A DNA stretch of 47,332 nucleotides from Algoriphagus sp. (GTDB taxonomy: Bacteria > Bacteroidota > Bacteroidia > Cytophagales > Cyclobacteriaceae), in contig JAGXQZ010000061.1 in assembly GCA_018336015.1 (NCBI GenBank), positions 1 through 47,332 of the forward strand. Direction: 5' to 3'. Both the position numbers and the translations under genes were made by a program. The notes beneath the pieces were generated by a model that searched no databases, was not told the DNA's origin, and saw only the letters and a list, made by a program, of their open reading frames with translations. This document shows, piece after piece, positions 41,709 through 47,332 of this stretch. Positions within the stretch are counted from its first letter, which is position 1. Each line of letters begins with the position of its first letter.

Positions 41709-44360
41709 ATGCTTCAATTTAATCGACCGATATTAGGCCTAATTCTACTCGTGGTCTTGAATTCCTGTTCTCAGTTTAGCCCCTCCAATACAGCAGATTT
41801 AAAGGAGCTTACAGACTATTACCAACTCAATGGTCCGGATTTTAGCCAGTCCGGAATCGATTCGACGCAATTCATCCTGACCAATTTTGCGGGCCCGGAT
41901 CTAGTTCCAAGTCCATCTTGCTTGTCCGTAGCTGCTACAGGAGAGGTCTTTGTGGGCGTAGATATGATTGGTTCTTTGGGAAAAGAGCCCGGAAAAGGAA
42001 AAATCGTCCGCCTTATTGATCAAGACAAAGACGGTGTCATGGACAGCCACACCATTTTTGCTGAGGTAGACAATCCGAGAGGAATCATCGCTATGGGGGA
42101 AAAAGTCTACGTATTGCACACTGTTTTCGGCACTGACAGCATCGCCTCTAATATGGATTTGGTGGTCTTTGAAGATAAAAATGCAGACGGAATCGCTGAC
42201 GGACCTTCGCAGCCACTGATCAAAAACATTAGCAATCAAAATTCCCTCAGATCCCGAGGAACTGATCACAGCACCAATGGCATCCGCATGGGAATAGATG
42301 GCTGGATTTACATTGCTGTTGGAGATTTTGGTTTTTTTGAAGCAGAAGACCGAAGTGGCAAAAAATTGACCATGCTCGGAGGAGGCATTGTTCGCGTGCG
42401 ACCAGACGGTACGGAAATGGAAGTTTACGCCCATGGCACCAGAAACATCTATGATGTGGCGATTGATCCTTTCATGAATATTTTCACCCGAGGCAATACC
42501 AATGATGGAGGTGGTTGGAATGTTCGTTTTATTGCCTACAACCAGAGCGGAGAATACGGCTACCCCAGTCTTTTCAAAAATTTTACCGAAGAGATCCTTC
42601 CTGCTTTAGTGGATGTGGGTGGTGGTTCCGGTACGGGTTCTTTTTTCATGGATGACCCTCGCTGGCCTTCCGCTTATAACCATACCCCATTGATGGCAGA
42701 TTGGGGAAAAAGTGAACTATTTGTACATCGGGTCAAGCCGGATGGGCCAGGTTTTCAGCAGCAGGAAGAGCATTTTCTTAAACTTTCCCAGATCACGGAT
42801 TTAGATTTGGATGCTTCAGGAATCATGTACTTGTCCGCATGGGACGGGGCTGGTTATCGTGGGAATCCCGAAAAAGGGTATGTCATCCGGATGGTTCCTG
42901 CTGGACTCAAACCCGAAGCTGCACCTGATTTCAAAAATTCTACTTCCTCAGGCTTGGTTGAATTACTGAAAGCGCCAAACGCAGTAACTAGGTTAGCCGC
43001 ACAGCAAGAATTACTTCAAAGAGGAGCAAAAGAAATATCTCCTGAAGTCCTTGTTTTGGCACAAGACACCTCACTACCCCTGCAAAATCGAGTCGCCGCA
43101 GTGTATACCTATGCTCAATTAACATGCACTGAAGGAATCAAGGCTTTGGTGGAACTAAGCAAGGAAGATAGAATGAGGGAATTTGCCTTGAGAGCGTTGT
43201 CAGATCGGAAAAGCTGCCACCAACAGATCCCTTTAGATGCATTTACCGCTGCTACACAGGATGCCAATCCGAGAGTTCAGGCTGCGGCATTAATTGGCTT
43301 GGGGCGAATTGGAAATCCTGAAGCTACCGAAAGCCTATTGGCGATGAAAGTTCCAAGCACTTTTCAAAGTCCCGCTTACCAAACTGAGGGACCTCATGCC
43401 ACTCCAAATTCAGAAATCATTTTACCTCATTTGGCAGTGAAGGCTTTGGTAGAAATTAAGCCTGTGGCTGAGATGATCGAAGCGATAGATTCCGATGAAT
43501 CCAAACTTGCCTTGTGGGCCTTGCGATACATCCATGACACAAAAGCTGTCGATGGATTGATATCTGCTTATTCAGAAGCTAATCCCGAAACTCAAAAAGA
43601 AATTCTTTTCACCCTGTCACGCACTTATCAACGAGAAGCTCCATACGATGCCAGCTGGTGGTGGGGCACACGACCTGATACCCATGGGCCTTACTATAAA
43701 GGCGAAGAATGGGAAGGTTCTGCCAAAATCCGGGAGTTTCTCTTAGCTCAACAAGCCAACGCTGAAATGCAGGCTTATCTCTCTGAATTGAATGATCGAA
43801 ACCGATTGGGTATAAATGAACTCGGAACTACCCTGCTTGCCGAAACTGAAGAAGAGGAAAAAATCGATCTGGAGTCCATCAAAAACAAAAAGGGGCAAGT
43901 TGGAAATTCCTCCATTGAGGATGTGATTTTGGGTGTGGCCGATGTCAAGGGAGACCCGGTAAAAGGTAAGGCCTTGTTTGCCAGTCAGGGATGCTTGGCC
44001 TGTCATACCATCGAAAAAGGTCAGCCTATGAAAGGTCCATACATGGGACAGATCGGCTCAATCATGAGTCGAGACCAGATTGTCGAATCTATCTTGAAGC
44101 CCAACGCTTCCATTTCACAGGGTTTTGCCACGGTACTTTTGGACACCAAAGACGGAAAAAGCTACACCGGCTTTGTCACTGCTGAATCTGCCGAAAAACT
44201 TACTATCCGAGATATCGGAGGAAATGCCACAACCTTGGAAAAATCAGCTATCAAAAACCGAAAGCAATTGGACACTTCGATGATGCCTGCTGGGTTAGCC
44301 AATTCACTTTCCTTTGAGGAACTGGCATCATTAGTCAGCTATTTGCAGCAGCAGAAATAA
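41709..44360 (+). CDS. large lipoprotein: beta-propeller dehydrogenase-like, HEAT-like repeats, cytochrome c
   Basis: 883-aa lipoprotein (lipobox VLNSC, Cys20). Residues about 50-400 form a PQQ/glucose-dehydrogenase-like beta-propeller (GEVFVGVDMIGSLGKEPGKGKIVRLIDQDKDGVMD, GIRMGIDGWIYIAVGDFG, YAHGTRNIYDVAIDPFMNIFTRGNTNDGGGWN). About 415-700 is helical with HEAT-like repeats (NPRVQAAALIGLGRIGNPEA). About 750-883 is a cytochrome c with CLACH (762-766) and probable distal Met in TSMMPAG. This is the architecture of PVC/Bacteroidota membrane-bound dehydrogenases (TIGR02604-like). Substrate unknown. The next gene encodes a small cytochrome c. Confidence 0.87.
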   Translation: MLQFNRPILGLILLVVLNSCSQFSPSNTADLKELTDYYQLNGPDFSQSGIDSTQFILTNFAGPDLVPSPSCLSVAATGEVFVGVDMIGSLGKEPGKGKIVRLIDQDKDGVMDSHTIFAEVDNPRGIIAMGEKVYVLHTVFGTDSIASNMDLVVFEDKNADGIADGPSQPLIKNISNQNSLRSRGTDHSTNGIRMGIDGWIYIAVGDFGFFEAEDRSGKKLTMLGGGIVRVRPDGTEMEVYAHGTRNIYDVAIDPFMNIFTRGNTNDGGGWNVRFIAYNQSGEYGYPSLFKNFTEEILPALVDVGGGSGTGSFFMDDPRWPSAYNHTPLMADWGKSELFVHRVKPDGPGFQQQEEHFLKLSQITDLDLDASGIMYLSAWDGAGYRGNPEKGYVIRMVPAGLKPEAAPDFKNSTSSGLVELLKAPNAVTRLAAQQELLQRGAKEISPEVLVLAQDTSLPLQNRVAAVYTYAQLTCTEGIKALVELSKEDRMREFALRALSDRKSCHQQIPLDAFTAATQDANPRVQAAALIGLGRIGNPEATESLLAMKVPSTFQSPAYQTEGPHATPNSEIILPHLAVKALVEIKPVAEMIEAIDSDESKLALWALRYIHDTKAVDGLISAYSEANPETQKEILFTLSRTYQREAPYDASWWWGTRPDTHGPYYKGEEWEGSAKIREFLLAQQANAEMQAYLSELNDRNRLGINELGTTLLAETEEEEKIDLESIKNKKGQVGNSSIEDVILGVADVKGDPVKGKALFASQGCLACHTIEKGQPMKGPYMGQIGSIMSRDQIVESILKPNASISQGFATVLLDTKDGKSYTGFVTAESAEKLTIRDIGGNATTLEKSAIKNRKQLDTSMMPAGLANSLSFEELASLVSYLQQQK

Positions 44361-44370
44361 GCCATTCAGT

Positions 44371-44407
44371 TGGAAAGGTGAATTCAAATACCCGATTCAC
44401 CTTTCCA
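44371..44407. terminator. long hairpin between the dehydrogenase and cytochrome genes
   Basis: Perfect 13-bp stem (44371-44383 with 44395-44407) around an 11-base loop, just after the stop at 44360. No T run follows (ATTATAATTTT), so it may attenuate rather than end transcription into the cytochrome gene. Confidence 0.55.
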
Positions 44408-44433
44408 TTATAATTTTACACTTAAGGAAAATC

Positions 44434-44844
44434 ATGATTCGCCAGATCCTTATTTCCCTATTTTTCATCCTTTCCGCATGTACTACTATTAAAACGGAGG
44501 AGAAAATCGACCTAGTCTCCCCCGTCGTGGAAGAAGATTTTTATATAATTGAAGGAGAAAATGAACCTCTAGACACACTTTTGGCGCAAAAGGGAAAAGT
44601 ACTTATTGCCTATAGTGATTGCTATCAGTGTCACCGCGAAGAAAATCGGGCAAAAGGACCTTCCTTTTCTGCTATTGCCAAGCGCTATCCCCTTCAGAAA
44701 TCCTATATCGAGCTTCTTTCCAGAAAAATCATTTCGGGTGGTTCAGGTACTTGGGGCTATCCGGTCATGAGTGCCCATCCCAAACTTTCAGAAACGGAAG
44801 CCCGATCCATGGTGACTTACATTCTTTCAATGGATGTAAAGTAA
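44434..44844 (+). CDS. small cytochrome c lipoprotein
   Basis: 136-aa lipoprotein (lipobox ILSAC, Cys16) with one haem site CYQCH (63-67) and a likely distal ligand in YPVMSAHP. It resembles the class I c-type cytochromes that take electrons from membrane-bound dehydrogenases, so it is a plausible partner of the large dehydrogenase-like gene 73 bases upstream. Confidence 0.9.
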   Translation: MIRQILISLFFILSACTTIKTEEKIDLVSPVVEEDFYIIEGENEPLDTLLAQKGKVLIAYSDCYQCHREENRAKGPSFSAIAKRYPLQKSYIELLSRKIISGGSGTWGYPVMSAHPKLSETEARSMVTYILSMDVK

Positions 44845-44911
44845 AACTTAAGGCGACTTGAGTGTTTATGCTGAAAATGTTTTTAATTCAAAAACTCAAT
44901 TCACTTGTTCT

Positions 44912-45715
44912 ATGCCTTATCACTTCGTTTCATCTCTTCTATTCCTTTTTTTAACGTCTATTTTACCACTTTCCCAACCTGTCAAGGTAGAAGTGGTTAC
45001 CAACTATGGGACCATGATTATCCAGTTGTATGATGAGACTCCCTTGCACAGGGATAATTTTATCAAGTTGGTGAAAAATGGCACCTACGACAGCTTACAA
45101 TTTCACCGAATAATCAAAAACTTCATGGTGCAAGCTGGTGATATCCGGAGCAAACATGCCACACTGACCGACACCTTGGGTGGTTCTGACCTCGGCTATC
45201 GGATTCCTGCAGAAATTGTCCCTCAACATTTTCATAAAAAAGGCGCACTCGGAGCTGCACGAACCAACAATCCTGAACGGGCATCGAGCAGTACTCAGTT
45301 TTACATCGTACAAGGCAGAGTGATGAATGACAGCCTACTCAATCATAATGAGAATCGAATCAATCAATTTCTTGCCAGCCACTACGCAGTCAATGACCCT
45401 GAAAACAAACCGCTTTTAGACTCTCTAGACGCTGCACGAGTGGCAAAGGACAGTATCTTGGTCAAGGAACTCTCATCCAAATGGTCCTTAAGATCAAAGG
45501 AATATAGCAAGTTTGAAAGGTATCAACTACCCGAAGCTCATCGGGAGGTTTACAAATCGATAGGAGGATCGCCTCACCTGGACCAAAACTACACCGTATT
45601 TGGTGAGGTCATTAGTGGATTGGATGTAATCGATGCGCTGGCTGCTGTGCCAACCACTCAAAGAGATCGTCCAAGCACCGAAGTGAGGATTCTCAGTATG
45701 AAAATTTTACCTTGA
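44912..45715 (+). CDS. exported cyclophilin-type peptidyl-prolyl isomerase
   Basis: 267-aa PPIase with signal peptide (YHFVSSLLFLFLTSILPLSQ). Cyclophilin motifs: FHRIIKNFMVQAGD (64-77), GALGAARTNNPERASSSTQFYIVQG (111-135) and the C-terminal YTVFGEVISGLDVIDAL. Between about 136 and 220 it carries a charged helical insert absent from standard cyclophilins. Start at 44912 is preferred because it gives the signal peptide; an ATG at 44858 adds 18 residues. Periplasmic folding catalyst by family. Confidence 0.92.
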   Translation: MPYHFVSSLLFLFLTSILPLSQPVKVEVVTNYGTMIIQLYDETPLHRDNFIKLVKNGTYDSLQFHRIIKNFMVQAGDIRSKHATLTDTLGGSDLGYRIPAEIVPQHFHKKGALGAARTNNPERASSSTQFYIVQGRVMNDSLLNHNENRINQFLASHYAVNDPENKPLLDSLDAARVAKDSILVKELSSKWSLRSKEYSKFERYQLPEAHREVYKSIGGSPHLDQNYTVFGEVISGLDVIDALAAVPTTQRDRPSTEVRILSMKILP

Positions 45716-45721
45716 GCTACT

Positions 45722-46084
45722 ATGAAAAGATTTCTCATCGGCAGAATAAAAAGTATCGGGTATGCATTCAAGGGATTTTTCTTTTTGATCCAAACGGAGC
45801 ATGCCATTATCTCCCAATTAATCATTGCAGGGATTTTTACGGCTATGGGATTCTATTTTGGAATTACCAGAGAAGAATGGATTTGGCAAATCCTGGCAAT
45901 CGGGATGGTATTGAGTGCCGAAAGCCTAAATACGGCAATTGAAAAAGTCTGTAATTTCATCCACCCCGATTACCACCCAAAAATCGGAATCATCAAAGAT
46001 GTAGCCTCAGGCGCGGTGACTTTTGCAGCACTTACTGCGCTCATTGTGGGCGGTTTAATTTATTTCCCCTATTGGCTCGGATAG
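45722..46084 (+). CDS. dgkA: diacylglycerol/undecaprenol kinase (DgkA family)
   Basis: 120-aa integral membrane kinase with three predicted helices and the family pattern ESLNTAIEKVCNFIHPDYHPKIGIIKDVASGAVTFAAL (catalytic Glu and Asn region). It phosphorylates diacylglycerol or undecaprenol. The start is 6 bases after the cyclophilin stop, so both are in one operon. The Gram-negative host leaves diacylglycerol as the likelier substrate, but this is not certain. Confidence 0.92.
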   Translation: MKRFLIGRIKSIGYAFKGFFFLIQTEHAIISQLIIAGIFTAMGFYFGITREEWIWQILAIGMVLSAESLNTAIEKVCNFIHPDYHPKIGIIKDVASGAVTFAALTALIVGGLIYFPYWLG

Positions 46085-46276
46085 CAAATTTTATCAGGAC
46101 ATAGCAGAGACAAAATCCAAAATAAGTTTGTTTCTATAAGTTTTTTCAAAATAAAAAATTTTAAATTAAAATTATTTATATCTTTTATTCTGATTTTTTG
46201 TAAAAAAGAGCCAACCTTGGAGCTTAGGCCTCGTTAGTAGGGATAGTTTTACTAACTAAACTAACTACATAACAAC

Positions 46277-46609
46277 ATGCAAAAGAACAGTCAATCCATT
46301 ACCAAAAAGCTTTTCATTTTGGGGATTAGTATCGGTTCATTTTTACTTTCATCTCCAACCTATGCTGGTATCGGTTCAATCAATGCAAAAGGCAACACTT
46401 TTAATTCCGAATTCGCCGAAGAAATAGAGGTGAAAATTGAAGAATTAAAATCACAACCGAGCATCATCTTGGTGAACAAAAACCTGGAAGTGGTCGCAGA
46501 GTTTTATGGAAGCACTGAAAAGCTAAAGCAGCAATTTGGAGCCACATTCGACAATGCTTCGCTTTTGGCAGGTGATCATACTCAGCGCATCTACTTGATT
46601 ACAAAATAA
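46277..46609 (+). CDS. small secreted protein of unknown function
   Basis: 110 aa with a signal peptide (KKLFILGISIGSFLLSSPTYA). The mature part IGSINAKGNTFNSEFAEEIEVKIEELKSQPSIILVNKNLEVVAEFYG, then STEKLKQQFGATFDNASLLAGDHTQRIYLITK, is about 80 residues. I do not recognise a family. A leader of about 190 AT-rich bases precedes it, ending in the repeated ACTAACTA motif just before the ATG. It is a single gene followed by a terminator. Confidence 0.75.
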   Translation: MQKNSQSITKKLFILGISIGSFLLSSPTYAGIGSINAKGNTFNSEFAEEIEVKIEELKSQPSIILVNKNLEVVAEFYGSTEKLKQQFGATFDNASLLAGDHTQRIYLITK

Positions 46610-46631
46610 CGTCTGATTGAAAAATCAACTC

Positions 46632-46655
46632 AAAGCAGGAAGAAAATCCTGCTTT
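46632..46655. terminator. bidirectional terminator between convergent genes
   Basis: AAAGCAGGA (46632-46640), loop AGAAAA, TCCTGCTTT (46647-46655), followed by further T on the right. It serves the secreted protein gene and the Rrf2 gene. Confidence 0.92.
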
Positions 46656-46657
46656 TT

Positions 46658-47068
46658 TCATTTAGAAGCCAATGTGGTAATGGGTCTTTCCAAAATTTCA
46701 ACCATCTCAGTTCGTACCTCAGAAAAGAGTTTTCGTATGCGGCAGGTTTCCTCATCCTCACATTCAGCACAAGACTCATAAAACCTTTCCGAAATACAAG
46801 GAATCAATGCAATCGGTCCGTCCATAGCCCGCATTACTTGAGCTATACTGATTTGGCTTGGGTCTTTGGCCAAAGCATACCCACCTTCCGCACCCCGGAT
46901 ACTTTTCACCAACTGATGAGATTTCAAATCACGAAGAATGTTTTCCAAAAATTTGTAGGGTATGTGTTCTTTTTCTGCAATCGCTTTAGCCGAAATAGGC
47001 AATAGTTCGGGATGGTCTTGAAGAAAAAGAATGGTTTTAATCGCGTATTTGGCTTTTTTAGAAAGCAT
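46658..47068 (-). CDS. Rrf2-family transcriptional regulator
   Basis: 136-aa winged-helix regulator starting MLSKKAKYAIKTILFLQDHP, with the Rrf2 recognition part IPYKFLENILRDLKSHQLVKSIRGAEGGYALAKDPSQISIAQVMRAMDGP. Four Cys residues (91, 100, 103, 109: CISERFYESCAECEDEETC) could hold an Fe-S cluster as in IscR/NsrR, though the spacing differs from E. coli IscR. The gene divergent at 47284 may be its target. Confidence 0.93.
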   Translation of the reverse strand: MLSKKAKYAIKTILFLQDHPELLPISAKAIAEKEHIPYKFLENILRDLKSHQLVKSIRGAEGGYALAKDPSQISIAQVMRAMDGPIALIPCISERFYESCAECEDEETCRIRKLFSEVRTEMVEILERPITTLASK

Positions 47069-47189
47069 GACAAGGATTTTCGACAGATTTTAAAAGTACA
47101 AAAAAGAATCTTTCAAATAGTTCGCAATTCATTTTTCGAATTCATCTTAAGTCATTTCCTGATTTTTTTCAAAAAAAAACCTGCTGTCT

Positions 47190-47220
47190 ATTTGAAAAAA
47201 TAAATCGGTTTTTACCTTTG
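47190..47220 (+). promoter_or_regulatory. Bacteroidota-type promoter of the right-edge gene
   Basis: -33 box TTTG (47191-47194) and -7 box TACCTTTG (47213-47220) are 18 bases apart, an excellent match to TTTG-N17-23-TAnnTTTG. Transcription would start about 47226, giving a leader of about 58 bases to the ATG at 47284. Confidence 0.75.
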
Positions 47221-47283
47221 TCTATATTTCCTATCATTTTTATAGGAATAATAGATTTAGCATAATTTCTCAAACCTACTACC

Positions 47284-47332
47284 ATGAACAAAAACCTACT
47301 CTTAGCTTGGCTATTCCTTTTCTCAGGAATCG
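47284..47332 (+). CDS. exported protein, cut by the window edge
   Basis: Only the first 16 codons are visible: MNKNLLLAWLFLFSGI, a signal peptide beginning. The strong promoter upstream supports a real gene. The product cannot be told. It is divergent from the Rrf2 regulator and might be controlled by it. Confidence 0.6.
   Translation, partial: MNKNLLLAWLFLFSGI

Noticed and set aside
47212..47245. Riboswitch in the leader of the right-edge gene
   Set aside because: The leader is only about 58 bases and shows no conserved riboswitch core.
1..47332. CRISPR arrays, insertion sequences, prophage genes, toxin-antitoxin or defence modules
   Set aside because: No regularly spaced repeats, transposase, integrase or phage proteins were seen; the XRE-membrane protein pair resembles a regulatory pair and not a toxin-antitoxin unit.

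Overview
The window is chromosomal DNA of a Bacteroidota bacterium, most likely order Cytophagales and perhaps Cyclobacteriaceae (Algoriphagus-like). This is inferred from gene content and not from a database search. Pointers are many short lipoproteins with SxC-type lipoboxes, TAnnTTTG-type promoter boxes, weak Shine-Dalgarno use, HAEPLYID, DUF4920, DUF983 and DUF6134 family proteins, and TlpA/DUF4369 fusions. I see no phage, IS element, CRISPR array or rRNA. The only RNA genes are a tRNA-Glu cut by the left edge, a decayed tRNA-like remnant near 20.5 kb and a candidate small RNA near 30.2 kb.

Left part (0-5 kb): tRNA-Glu, a glyceraldehyde-3-phosphate dehydrogenase, then a leftward operon matching arsenosugar biosynthesis. 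In transcription order it holds an AhpD-like protein, the radical SAM protein ArsS, a TIGR04282-type glycosyltransferase, the methyltransferase ArsM and a secreted DUF6134 protein, most of them overlapping. From 5.2 to 13.8 kb lies a hexuronate (galacturonate-type) catabolic locus: a three-part TRAP transporter, KDPG aldolase and KDG kinase on the minus strand, facing altronate dehydratase and tagaturonate reductase on the plus strand. Together these cover uptake, tagaturonate reduction, altronate dehydration, KDG phosphorylation and KDPG cleavage. The uronate isomerase is not in the window.

Middle part (13.8-30 kb): a tetR-ABC-hlyD-tolC export operon whose ABC ATPase has lost most catalytic motifs; small conserved membrane and unknown proteins; a 630-residue fusion of a SerB-like phosphatase to phosphoglycerate dehydrogenase; three polysaccharide genes (RmlB, UDP-glucuronate 4-epimerase type, GT4); an XRE regulator paired with a membrane protein; and proC.

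Right part (30-47 kb): a TlpA-like lipoprotein, gatB and alaS in one leftward run; an mlaEFD lipid-transport operon; a D-threonine aldolase/D-serine dehydratase type enzyme; a polysaccharide deacetylase translationally coupled to an unrecognised exported protein; a large lipoprotein joining a beta-propeller, HEAT-like repeats and cytochrome c, followed by a small cytochrome c lipoprotein, a cyclophilin and a DgkA-type kinase; a small secreted protein; an Rrf2 regulator; and the start of an exported protein cut by the right edge.

The items I would look at first are the SerB-SerA fusion, the catalytically degenerate ABC exporter and the candidate small RNA at 30.2 kb. None can be called undescribed without searches.
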